Part shown: piece by piece, positions 1-6,943 of the stretch
How the letters are laid out: every line of letters begins with the position of its first letter
Position numbering within the stretch: the first letter of the stretch is position 1
NCBI GenBank assembly: GCA_902496375.1
Contig: CABVAS010000063.1
Location: 1 to 8,111 of the forward strand
Length of the DNA stretch: 8,111 bases
Origin: an uncultured Collinsella sp.
GTDB lineage: Bacteria; Actinomycetota; Coriobacteriia; Coriobacteriales; Coriobacteriaceae
Direction of reading: 5' to 3'
Position numbers and translations under genes: made by a program
The notes under the pieces: generated by a model
The model's input: the letters and a program-made list of their open reading frames with translations, nothing else
What the model was told of the DNA's origin: nothing
Databases searched by the model: none

Positions 1-330
1 CGCATGCCCGAGCTCGTGCGCGCGAGCGATAAGATCCTGCACCATACGTTCGATGCGGGCGAGGGCGTGCTGATTCCGGCGGAGATTCTCGAGCACGCCA
101 AGCGCGGCTGCCGCAACTTCGTGATCCTGCAGCCGTTCGGGTGTCTGCCCAACCATGTCGTGGGGCGCGGGCTCATCCATGCGCTCAAGGAGCAGTATCC
201 CACGGCGCAGTTCCTGCCGCTCGACTACGATCCCGACGTGAGCTTCGCCAACGTGGAGAACCGTCTTCAGATGCTCATCATGAACGCCAAGGCGCAGGGG
301 TGCGGTGAGGCGCATGGCGAGACCGCGTAA
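1..330 (+). CDS. Acyl-CoA dehydratase activase (2-hydroxyacyl-CoA dehydratase activator type), C-terminal end, 5' partial
   Basis: The open frame runs in from the left edge and stops at TAA 328-330, so 109 C-terminal residues are visible. The block around residues 37-60, with FVILQPFGCLPNHVVGRG, then the LDYDPD segment and the ENRLQML segment, matches the C-terminal region I know from the large activases (BcrA/BadF/HgdC ATPase domain fused to DUF2229-type and dehydratase-like domains, usually well over 1000 residues). Such proteins use ATP hydrolysis on an iron-sulfur cluster to drive electrons into 2-hydroxyacyl-CoA dehydratases in anaerobes. The ATPase domain and cluster cysteines lie outside the window, so the substrate cannot be inferred. 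The ATG at position 4 is probably internal. The last 17 bases overlap the start of the downstream TetR gene, which suggests co-transcription. Confidence 0.82.
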   Translation, partial: RMPELVRASDKILHHTFDAGEGVLIPAEILEHAKRGCRNFVILQPFGCLPNHVVGRGLIHALKEQYPTAQFLPLDYDPDVSFANVENRLQMLIMNAKAQGCGEAHGETA

Positions 331-1001
331 GGACGCCGATGCGCCCGATGCACGCACCCGTATCATCGAGGCGTTTTGGGAGCTCATCGAGAACAACAGC
401 ATCTTCGAGCTGTCGGTTGGCGAGGTGACCCGCGCCGCCCAGTGCAATCGCGGAACGTTTTACTACTATTTTCACGATTTCGATGAACTCGTCGCCATCG
501 CCATAGCCCAGCTGCTGCAGGATAACGAGCTCATCACCGATGCCCTCTGGCATTTTTCGAGCGAGGGCGACCTTTCGGCGTTCGACCGGCGCGACGTCCG
601 CTGCCTGCTGCGGCGCATCGTCATCACCATGAGGGCGGGTGCCGCCGAGCAGGTCGTGCAGGGCATCCATACGATCATCATCGACCGCGTGAGAGATCGT
701 CCACCCCGACGGAGAAGAGCTCAAGGCAGATTCGAGCTTTGCGGTGGGCTTTCTGGTCTCGGGCATCATGGGCTTTGTGATGGCGGTCGGCTTTGCCCGG
801 GAGGGCGGCGAGGAGATAGACCTCGAGCAGCCGGGGGACAGCGCGTGCGCGTACCTGAGGGCGGTCGCCATGCAGACGGTGGAAACGGTCGCGCAAGTCG
901 AGGGCGTCGATACATCCGAGCTGCTCGAACGCGTCTCCAAGGAGGCCGATGCCTATCGCGCATCGCGTGCGACGAGTCCCGACGTGGTGAAAGACGCCTA
1001 G
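314..1001 (+). pseudogene. TetR/AcrR-family transcriptional regulator, disrupted by a frameshift near 690-695
   Basis: From ATG 314 the frame opens with MARPRKDADAPDARTRI, a typical TetR N-terminus, and a helix-turn-helix at about residues 34-53 with the hallmark ending RGTFYYYFHDFDEL. The frame is convincing up to about base 690 (IHTIIIDRV), then turns into Arg/Gly-rich sequence and runs to a stop at 1108. Another frame takes over at about 693 with EIVHPDGEELKADSSF and GFLVSGIMGFVMAVGF, and stops at TAG 999-1001. Removing one base in the GTGAGAGATC run joins the halves into about 228 residues, a normal TetR length. As written, the DNA-binding domain is kept but the ligand/dimerisation domain is lost. 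A GTG at 305 is an alternative start, but ATG 314 has GGTGAGG close upstream and fits the family better. It overlaps the activase gene and may have regulated it. A sequencing or assembly error is equally possible. Confidence 0.7.
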
Positions 1002-1026
1002 GGTTTCTCTTGCGGGGCGCCTGTCG

Positions 1027-1054
1027 CGCATCGCGCGGTGAGTCCCGCGATGCG
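1027..1054. repeat. Perfect 9-bp inverted repeat downstream of the tetR remnant
   Basis: CGCATCGCG (1027-1035) and CGCGATGCG (1046-1054) are exact reverse complements separated by 10 bases. No T-run follows, so it is not a standard intrinsic terminator. It may be a transcript-end hairpin or an operator. The left arm is part of a 12-base direct repeat, TCGCGCATCGCG, which also occurs at 956-967. Confidence 0.5.
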
Positions 1055-1082
1055 GTCATAACCTGCATTCATGTGAGCCGGG

Positions 1083-1111
1083 TTTATAGATATTCCTCCA
1101 GCTGTTAACAT
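1083..1111 (+). promoter_or_regulatory. Weak candidate promoter for clpC
   Basis: TTTATA (1083-1088) and TAACAT (1106-1111) are separated by 17 bases and each matches four of six bases of the sigma-70 -35 and -10 consensus. A start near 1118 would give a leader of about 75 bases that includes the hairpin at 1135-1162. I saw no CIRCE, HAIR, CtsR-type or ClgR-type element here, so the expected stress control of clpC cannot be assigned. Confidence 0.3.
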
Positions 1112-1134
1112 AGACAACCTGTGGGTAAAGAGAC

Positions 1135-1162
1135 AAAAGCGCCGCCGACGGGCGGGCGTTTT
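1135..1162 (+). terminator. GC hairpin flanked by AAAA and TTTT in the clpC leader
   Basis: AAAA-G-CGCC-GCC, a GACG loop, then GGC-G-GGCG-TTTT form 4 + 4 + 3 base pairs with one bulged G on each side, ending in TTTT then GATTT. The shape resembles a bidirectional terminator and sits about 30 bases before the clpC start. It may end tetR read-through, or attenuate clpC if the promoter is upstream of it. Confidence 0.4.
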
Positions 1163-1181
1163 GATTTCGATGAACTCATGT

Positions 1182-1186
1182 AAGGA
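1182..1186 (+). promoter_or_regulatory. Ribosome binding site of clpC
   Basis: AAGGA lies 7 bases before ATG 1194. This decides the start in favour of ATG 1194, whose MLDRFTDRARKV matches the standard ClpC N-terminus, over the in-frame TTG at 1161. Confidence 0.75.
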
Positions 1187-1193
1187 AACGAGC

Positions 1194-3836
1194 ATGTTAG
1201 ATAGATTTACCGATCGAGCGCGCAAGGTCATGTCGATGGCCAAACAGGAGGCGCTCGATCTGCACTCAAATAAGGTGGGCACCGAGCATCTGCTGCTCGC
1301 GCTTGCCAAGGAGGACGAGGGCATTGCCGCCGAGGCGCTGCGCTCGCTCGATATCTCCTACGACGACATCATGGACACCCTCAAAGAGGTCCAGACCACG
1401 GTTCCCGAGCCCAGTGAGGAGACCGAGGCGGCCAAGCTCGCCTTTACGCCGCTCGTCATTAGCGTGATGGAGCGTTCATTCCGCGTGGCGCGTGAGAACA
1501 ACCAGACCTACGTGTCGACCGAGCACCTGCTCATCGGTATCGTCGAAGAGGGCAACGGCATGGCCATGGACATCCTCATGCGCCTGGGTGTGTCGTCCGC
1601 CTCCATCAAAAAGGCTATCGAGAAACTCACCGCCAAGGACCAGGACAAGAAGCGTCCGCTCGCCGGCGCCGGTGCTGGTCGTCCCGGTGCGGGCCTGCCG
1701 TTCTTTAGCGGCTCGGATGCCTCTCAGCAAAAGGGGAGCGGCACCGACACGCTCAAGCAGTTCGCCACCAACCTCACTCAAAAGGCGCGCGACGGCGAGC
1801 TCGATCCCGTGATTGGCCGCGAAAAGGAAGTCCAGCGCATGATGGAGATCCTTTCGCGCCGCACCAAGAACAACCCGCTTATCCTGGGCGACCCCGGCGT
1901 GGGCAAGACGGCCATCGTCGAGGGCCTGGCGCAGCAGATCGCTGCCGGCAACGTGCCCGAGAATCTCATGAACCAGAACATCTGGACGCTCGACCTGCCG
2001 GGCCTCGTTGCGGGCGCCAAGTATCGCGGTGAGTTTGAGGAGCGCCTCAAGAACGTGATCCAGGAGGCCACCGAGGCTGACGACGTCATCCTGTTTATTG
2101 ACGAGATGCACACCATCATCGGTGCCGGTTCTGCCGAGGGCTCCATCGACGCGAGCTCCATGCTCAAGCCCGTGCTTGCACGCGGTGCCTTCCAGATTAT
2201 TGGCGCCACCACGGCCGAGGAATTCCGCAAGTACCTCACCAAAGACCCAGCCTTCGAGCGTCGCTTCCAGACTATCGATGTCGAGGAGCCGAGCGTCGAG
2301 GACACCGTCAAGATCCTGACCGCGCTTAAGCCGCGCTACGAGGAGCACCACCATGTGCGCTACACGCAGGGCGCTATCGAGGCTGCCGCGAACCTTTCCA
2401 ACCGCTACATCCAGGATCGCTTCCTGCCCGATAAGGCCATCGACCTCATCGACGAGGCCGGTGCCCGCGCTCGCATCGCCGCGAATCGTGCGCCCGAGCC
2501 GGTGCGCGAGGCCGAGCATCGCATAGAGGAGCTCAAGGCCGCCGCGCAGGAGGCCACCGAGAGCGACGACATGAACAAGGCCGCCGAGATCACCGAGCAG
2601 CAGAAGGCCGCCGAGATTGAGCTCGCCGAGGCCAAGGCCGCCTGGACCGCCGAGCTCGACGCCAGCCCGCTCACCATCGACGTGAGTCAGATTGCCGACA
2701 TCGTGTCCGTGACCTCTGGCGTGCCGGTTTCCTCGCTCACCGAGAGCGAGAGCCGTCGCCTGCTGCAGACCGAAAGCGTGCTCAAGACCCGCATTATCGG
2801 CCAGGACGAGGCCGTCGAGGCCGTCGCCAAGGCCGTGCGCCGCAGCCGCTCGCCGCTCAAGGACCCGCGTCGTCCCGGTGGTAGCTTTATCTTCCTTGGT
2901 CCCACCGGCACAGGCAAGACCGAGCTCGCCAAGACGCTCGCCGAGTACCTCTTTGGCAGTAAGGACGCGCTCATCAGCTTCGACATGTCGGAGTTCGGCA
3001 GCGAGTTCGAGGTCTCCAAGCTTATCGGTAGCCCTCCGGGTTACGTGGGCCACGACGAGGGCGGTCAGCTTACCAAGGCCGTTCGTCGTCACCCGTACTC
3101 GGTCGTGCTGTTCGACGAGATCGAGAAGGCGCACCCCGACATCTTCAACATTTTGTTGCAGGTGCTGGAGGAGGGTCGCCTGACTGATAGCCAGGGCAAG
3201 ACGGTCGACTTCCGCAATACCGTGATCATCATGACGTCCAACGTGGGCGCCCGCGAGATCGCGCAGGATGCGAGCGTTGGCTTTGGCACCACCGGCGAGC
3301 AGGGCCTCACCTCGAGTGAGATCAAGGGCCGTGCGATGGGCGAGCTCAAGCGCCTGTTCCGCCCCGAGCTGCTCAACCGTATCGACGACATTGTGGTGTT
3401 CCAGAAGCTCTCGGGCGAGAACCTGACCAAGATCGCGCACCTGCTGGTGGACGACCTGCGTCAGCGCCTGATTGCCAACGGCATGAACATCAAGCTCACC
3501 GATGCGGCCTATGACAAGATCGTGGCCGAGGGCACCGACCTCACCAACGGCGCGCGTCCGCTGCGCCGTGCTATCCAAAAGCTCATCGAGGATCCGCTGT
3601 CCGAGGAACTGCTGGCTGGCGAGTGGGGCGAGGGCGATACCGTCCTGTGCGACGTGGCCGATGGCAAGTTTGTCTTTAGCCACGGCACGGGCGAGATCCC
3701 GGCACCGCGTCCGGTGGGCACGCTCGGTGGCGATACCGCCCCGGCGGCACCGCACACCGGCAACGCCGCGCCCGTGAGCGGCGGCGTGACCTCGGGCCCC
3801 GGCGGCATGATGCAAGCCGGTTCCGGCGCGCTGTAG
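1194..3836 (+). CDS. clpC: ATP-dependent Clp protease ATP-binding subunit ClpC
   Basis: This is an 880-residue class I Hsp100 AAA+ unfoldase that feeds substrates to ClpP in the cytoplasm. Two Clp_N repeats fill about residues 2-145 (EHLLLALAKEDEG and EHLLIGIVEEGNG). The first AAA+ module has Walker A GDPGVGKT at 232-239 and Walker B ILFIDE with D303-E304. A short coiled, UVR-like middle domain (about 438-485) separates it from the second module, with GPTGTGKT at 569-576 and VVLFDE with D641-E642. A VGF tripeptide at 695-697 sits where the ClpP-docking loop is expected and supports ClpC over ClpB, as does the short middle domain. GARPLRRAIQ is the sensor-2 region. The last 50 or so residues are a Gly/Pro/Ala-rich, probably disordered tail. 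No mcsA, mcsB, ctsR or clpP gene is adjacent, so it looks monocistronic, with its own terminator. Confidence 0.97.
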   Translation: MLDRFTDRARKVMSMAKQEALDLHSNKVGTEHLLLALAKEDEGIAAEALRSLDISYDDIMDTLKEVQTTVPEPSEETEAAKLAFTPLVISVMERSFRVARENNQTYVSTEHLLIGIVEEGNGMAMDILMRLGVSSASIKKAIEKLTAKDQDKKRPLAGAGAGRPGAGLPFFSGSDASQQKGSGTDTLKQFATNLTQKARDGELDPVIGREKEVQRMMEILSRRTKNNPLILGDPGVGKTAIVEGLAQQIAAGNVPENLMNQNIWTLDLPGLVAGAKYRGEFEERLKNVIQEATEADDVILFIDEMHTIIGAGSAEGSIDASSMLKPVLARGAFQIIGATTAEEFRKYLTKDPAFERRFQTIDVEEPSVEDTVKILTALKPRYEEHHHVRYTQGAIEAAANLSNRYIQDRFLPDKAIDLIDEAGARARIAANRAPEPVREAEHRIEELKAAAQEATESDDMNKAAEITEQQKAAEIELAEAKAAWTAELDASPLTIDVSQIADIVSVTSGVPVSSLTESESRRLLQTESVLKTRIIGQDEAVEAVAKAVRRSRSPLKDPRRPGGSFIFLGPTGTGKTELAKTLAEYLFGSKDALISFDMSEFGSEFEVSKLIGSPPGYVGHDEGGQLTKAVRRHPYSVVLFDEIEKAHPDIFNILLQVLEEGRLTDSQGKTVDFRNTVIIMTSNVGAREIAQDASVGFGTTGEQGLTSSEIKGRAMGELKRLFRPELLNRIDDIVVFQKLSGENLTKIAHLLVDDLRQRLIANGMNIKLTDAAYDKIVAEGTDLTNGARPLRRAIQKLIEDPLSEELLAGEWGEGDTVLCDVADGKFVFSHGTGEIPAPRPVGTLGGDTAPAAPHTGNAAPVSGGVTSGPGGMMQAGSGAL

Positions 3837-3861
3837 GGCGTGGCGACAATTTGATACGCGC

Positions 3862-3895
3862 AATCGAGGCGCTCCGGAAAGGGCGCCTCGATTTG
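3862..3895 (+). terminator. Intrinsic terminator of clpC
   Basis: AATCGAGGCGC (3862-3872) pairs perfectly over 11 bases with GCGCCTCGATT (3883-3893) around a 10-base loop, 25 bases after the clpC stop. The T-run is short (TTT then G), but the stem is strong and the position fits termination of clpC. Confidence 0.75.
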
Positions 3896-3913
3896 TAGAG
3901 CTGCGGAAGTTGT

Positions 3914-3933
3914 GACCGTTACGCTATACGGTC
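3914..3933. promoter_or_regulatory. Small dyad in the clpC-pepD gap, possible operator
   Basis: GACCGT (3914-3919) and ACGGTC (3928-3933) form a perfect 6-bp inverted repeat with an 8-base spacer. Dyads of this size and spacing often bind dimeric regulators. It lies about 120 bases before pepD and upstream of the candidate promoter. No family is recognised, and chance is a real alternative. Confidence 0.25.
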
Positions 3934-3977
3934 CACCGTTAGCCGATGATGCGAGGGCGCTCGGCGTTTTCGACTGG

Positions 3978-4006
3978 TTTATGCACGCAAAGTCTGGGAA
4001 TATACA
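3978..4006 (+). promoter_or_regulatory. Weak candidate promoter for pepD
   Basis: TTTATG (3978-3983) and TATACA (4001-4006) are 17 bases apart and make the best sigma-70-like pair I see before pepD. The -35 match is poor. A start near 4013 would give a leader of about 40 bases ending in the strong ribosome binding site. Confidence 0.3.
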
Positions 4007-4040
4007 AGTCGCACGTCTTACTGTCTAACCAGTTGCGCCA

Positions 4041-4046
4041 AGGAGG
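4041..4046 (+). promoter_or_regulatory. Ribosome binding site of pepD
   Basis: AGGAGG, preceded by A at 4040, is a consensus Shine-Dalgarno 4 bases before ATG 4051. It selects this start over upstream in-frame codons back to 3946, which would add 35 residues unlike the family. Confidence 0.85.
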
Positions 4047-4050
4047 CACC

Positions 4051-5508
4051 ATGGACTACAAGATTACCGGCTACGAGCCCGCCCAGCTGTTCCATTTCTT
4101 TGAGGAGGTCAGCGCGATCCCCCGTGGGTCTGGCAACGAGAAAGGCATCAGCGATTTCCTGGTCGCGTTTGCCAAGGAGCGCGGTCTCGATGTGTATCAG
4201 GACGAGGTCTACAACGTCATCATTCGCAAGCCCGCATCTGCCGGCGCCGAGAATGCCCCGACCGTAATGCTGCAGGGCCACATCGATATGGTGTGCGACA
4301 AGTTGGGCTCCGTTGAGCACGACTTTACGACTGATGGTATCGACCTGGTCGTCAAGGACGGCGTCCTCACCGCTAACGGCACCACTCTGGGCGCCGACAA
4401 CGGTATTGCCGTCGCTCTGATGCTCACTGTTCTCGATGACGATTCGATCGTTCACCCCGCCCTCGAGTGCGTATTCACCACCGACGAGGAGACTGGCCTG
4501 GTCGGCGCCGAGACGCTCGACAAGTCCCAGATTAGCGCCCGCACCATGATTAACCTTGACTCCGAGGAAGAGGGCGTTGCTACCGTCAGCTGCGCCGGCG
4601 GTGTCGTCGTTACCTACACCTGCCCGATCGCGCGCGAGCACAAGACCGGTAGCACCCTCACGCTCGACATCTCCGGCCTGCTGGGCGGCCACTCCGGCAG
4701 CGATATCAACCTGGAGCGCGGCAACGGCAACCTCATCATGGCCCGCATCATCGACCGCCTGATGGTCGCTGGCGAGCCCGCCATCGTTAGCTTTAACGGC
4801 GGCACCAAGGACAACGCCATCAACCGTGAGTGCAAGGCTGTTCTGGTCTACGCCGACCACGCTGCCGCCGAGGCCGCGGCCCAGATCGCAAAGGGCATCA
4901 TCGCCGACGTTACTGCCGAGCTCGAGGTCTTCGACCCCGGCTTTACCTGCACCGTCGAGATTGCCGACGACGCCGAGGTCGAGGCCATGGACCAGAAGTC
5001 CGCGCTTGCCCTCATCCGCGCCCTGCGTCTTGCCCCCAACGGCGTGATTCGCCGCAACGTCGCCACCGACGGCTCCGTCGAGGTTTCCTCCAACATCGGT
5101 GTGGTTGCCACTTCTGACGACGAGGTCAAGATCATGCTGTCCCCGCGCTCCTCGATCACCTCGCTGCAGAACGAGTTCAAGGACCGTCTGCAGACGCTGG
5201 CCGATGTCCTGGGCTTCGACGCCAAGTTTGAGTTTGAGTATCCCGGCTGGAGCTATGCCGAGCATTCGCCGGTCCGCGAAGTCTTTGTCGAGAGCTATCG
5301 AGAGCTCTTTGGCTCCGAGCTGCGCATCGAGTCCATTCACGCCGGCCTTGAGTGCGGCCTGTTTGCCGAGGCCCTGCACGGCCTGGACGCCATCGCCGTG
5401 GGTCCGACGCTCTCCGATGTCCACACCCCGGACGAGAGCATGGAGCTCGCTTCTGCCGAGCGCTTCTACGAGCTGCTCATCGACGTCCTCAAGCGCCTTG
5501 CCGCGTAA
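4051..5508 (+). CDS. pepD: Aminoacyl-histidine dipeptidase (beta-Ala-His dipeptidase), peptidase family M20C
   Basis: This 485-residue protein has the same length as Escherichia coli PepD, a cytoplasmic zinc dipeptidase that cleaves Xaa-His dipeptides including carnosine. All expected metal and catalytic positions are visible: H77 in GHIDMVCD with D79, D116 in LGADNG, the E146-E147 pair in TTDEETGL, D170 in NLDSEEEG and H458 in DVHTPDE. Between about residues 185 and 395 lies the lid/dimerisation domain typical of M20, beginning after the second catalytic block and including GLLGGHSG. The N-terminus (YEPAQLFHFFEEVSAIPRGSGNE) is family-typical and there is no signal peptide. The gene stands alone, with its own leader and a downstream terminator, and converges with hipA. 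Substrate range in this organism is inference. Confidence 0.95.
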   Translation: MDYKITGYEPAQLFHFFEEVSAIPRGSGNEKGISDFLVAFAKERGLDVYQDEVYNVIIRKPASAGAENAPTVMLQGHIDMVCDKLGSVEHDFTTDGIDLVVKDGVLTANGTTLGADNGIAVALMLTVLDDDSIVHPALECVFTTDEETGLVGAETLDKSQISARTMINLDSEEEGVATVSCAGGVVVTYTCPIAREHKTGSTLTLDISGLLGGHSGSDINLERGNGNLIMARIIDRLMVAGEPAIVSFNGGTKDNAINRECKAVLVYADHAAAEAAAQIAKGIIADVTAELEVFDPGFTCTVEIADDAEVEAMDQKSALALIRALRLAPNGVIRRNVATDGSVEVSSNIGVVATSDDEVKIMLSPRSSITSLQNEFKDRLQTLADVLGFDAKFEFEYPGWSYAEHSPVREVFVESYRELFGSELRIESIHAGLECGLFAEALHGLDAIAVGPTLSDVHTPDESMELASAERFYELLIDVLKRLAA

Positions 5509-5514
5509 AGGTTG

Positions 5515-5545
5515 CGCTAGCAGCAGTCCGAGTCACGTGCTAGCG
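5515..5545. repeat. 8-bp perfect inverted repeat just after pepD
   Basis: CGCTAGCA (5515-5522) and TGCTAGCG (5538-5545) are exact reverse complements around a 15-base loop, starting 7 bases after the pepD stop. No T-run follows. It sits immediately before the terminator hairpin and could protect the mRNA 3' end or act in the hipA read-through direction. Confidence 0.45.
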
Positions 5546-5564
5546 GATTGCAAATGACATTACG

Positions 5565-5612
5565 AGAGGGGGCATTCGAGCGTTTGCGACGGGTGCCCCC
5601 CCTCTTTTGTTT
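5565..5612 (+). terminator. Intrinsic terminator of pepD
   Basis: AGAGGGGG (5565-5572) pairs with CCCCCTCT (5598-5605). GCA/TGC can extend the stem inward with two bulged C bases. TTTTGTTT at 5605-5612 follows on the + strand. On the opposite strand the hairpin lacks a U-tract, so it serves pepD well and hipA poorly. Confidence 0.8.
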
Positions 5613-5635
5613 GATAATTGCGAAATTACGGTCAC

Positions 5636-6940
5636 CTAGTCCATTTCTGCCCTGATGAGGTCGAGGGTGCGCTGGCAGTTTTCGCGGACGGGGCCGAGCA
5701 TATGCTCGCGCAGGTCCGCCATGCCGGGCAGGTCGGCGTATTCGTCCATGACCTCTTCCATGCAAATGGGTACCTCGTAGGCGAGGTCCATCATGGTCGC
5801 AAAGCAAAACTTCTCGGATAGCCCGGCATCGGTAAGCGCCGCCTCCAGCGCGGGATCGCCCATACCGTGGTATCGGCGGATAGCGCCTGGACCGATTCGC
5901 CCCACACGATTTTCGCCGCCAACGCTCATGGCGAGGCGCGCCCGGCGGCGCATGCGCTCATACGCCAAACCCGACGCGACATCGTACATTCGAGCCATCA
6001 TGGCTGTGCCGTCGTTTCCAAGGAGCAGGGAATAGTTTTTCGCGTGCGCATCCGGTGCGCCGATAATGGCGTTGAAGAACAGTATCTGCGTAAACAGATA
6101 CAGGTTAAGTTGATGGTGGCTCGTATTTACGAGGAGCTCTTGAATGTCGCGTGTGGTCGGGCCGCCGTCTGCCGTGTACTTTTGGGCGGGCATCACCCCA
6201 AGTGCCTGACAGAGGTCTTCTTGATGTAGACGCCTGATTGTCCCGTCTTTGACTTTCATGCGGTCATAGCGCTCAACAATGAGGGCGGGTTCGTCCTCAA
6301 ACATACGATATTCGACGTTTGCCGTTGCGATACCGGCGCGCTGGGCGCTTTTCATGCAGACAAACTCATTGAGAGCCTCGAGTTTAAATCCGATAACGCC
6401 ATTTTTGAAAATATGCGTCGTGGGCGAGGAGCCCATGCATTCGCACCAGCGGCCGTTTATGAACGCGAGCGCGAACTTGCCCTGGTTGCCTCCAAGTGAC
6501 CAACTTTCATCTAGACCCATCCACGATGCATCGCGGTCATCTCTGATCGACTTGAGACGAAGAGCAATTTCGTGGTTGTCTATAGGGCGGTATTCGCCAG
6601 CGCGATGCAGGACGGCGTCGGTATCTTCTTCGGCACAAAACTGCACGCCGCCCGGACAGTCGAGTCCGATATGGCTGAGCAACGCAACGGGATTGTTGGG
6701 CCTAACGTCGAATTCGGCGGCAATCGCTTTTCGTTGGTCCTCGCTGTCGGGTAGAAGGCCAAACAGGTACGGATTCATGACCTGTTGTCCGTATGTGCGA
6801 TTCGATACGGGTATGTTGGTCGATAGGGCTGGCCCGTCATAGTCATGATCGTAGGTAAAGCTGATAAGACCGTTCTCATCTTGCGTGAGCGTTCCAGCAG
6901 GCACGCCGCAAATAATGGTCCGAAGTGATGTTCTGGCCAT
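5636..6940 (-). CDS. hipA: HipA-family serine/threonine kinase, toxin of a type II toxin-antitoxin pair
   Basis: The 434-residue protein is close to E. coli HipA (440). HipA kinases phosphorylate a cytoplasmic target, in E. coli the glutamyl-tRNA synthetase GltX, and cause growth arrest. The first 100 or so residues form the HipA N-terminal subdomain, with YLFGLLPDSE. The kinase core shows the Gly-rich loop SLGGNQGK (148-155), in which S148 corresponds to the autophosphorylated S150 of E. coli. It also shows HIFK with K179, ERYDR (223-227), the catalytic loop GAPDAHAKN with D297, H299 and N302, and the metal-binding YDVAS with D320. All key residues are present, so an active kinase is expected. 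The start is ATG at 6940, 3 bases after the hipB stop, with GAAGGG inside the hipB tail, which implies translational coupling. No good terminator follows on this strand. The target here is unknown. Confidence 0.92.
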   Translation of the reverse strand: MARTSLRTIICGVPAGTLTQDENGLISFTYDHDYDGPALSTNIPVSNRTYGQQVMNPYLFGLLPDSEDQRKAIAAEFDVRPNNPVALLSHIGLDCPGGVQFCAEEDTDAVLHRAGEYRPIDNHEIALRLKSIRDDRDASWMGLDESWSLGGNQGKFALAFINGRWCECMGSSPTTHIFKNGVIGFKLEALNEFVCMKSAQRAGIATANVEYRMFEDEPALIVERYDRMKVKDGTIRRLHQEDLCQALGVMPAQKYTADGGPTTRDIQELLVNTSHHQLNLYLFTQILFFNAIIGAPDAHAKNYSLLLGNDGTAMMARMYDVASGLAYERMRRRARLAMSVGGENRVGRIGPGAIRRYHGMGDPALEAALTDAGLSEKFCFATMMDLAYEVPICMEEVMDEYADLPGMADLREHMLGPVRENCQRTLDLIRAEMD

Positions 6941-6943
6941 TGG

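Noticed and set aside
278..1108. Antisense and alternative-frame ORFs over the tetR region
   Set aside because: They are Arg/Ser/Pro-rich with no domain features. The two sense-strand fragments of one TetR gene explain the region.
1161..1193. Upstream TTG start adding 11 residues to ClpC
   Set aside because: It overlaps the leader hairpin, while ATG 1194 has AAGGA at 7 bases and gives the standard ClpC N-terminus.
1476..3863. Very long (795-codon) open frame antisense to clpC
   Set aside because: It mirrors clpC codon bias. The translation is low-complexity Gly/Leu/Ala/Val/His-rich with no recognisable domain, as expected of the complementary frame of a GC-rich gene.
3946..4050. Upstream start adding 35 residues to PepD
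   Set aside because: The added residues do not resemble the family, and AGGAGG immediately precedes ATG 4051.
4018..5424. 468-codon open frame antisense to pepD
   Set aside because: Same artefact: it is opposite a complete M20C gene with all catalytic residues, and its translation has no family features or ribosome binding site.
5615..5628. TAATT-GCGA-AATTA dyad between pepD and hipA
   Set aside because: It is only 5 bp per arm in AT-rich sequence right after the pepD terminator, so chance is likely.
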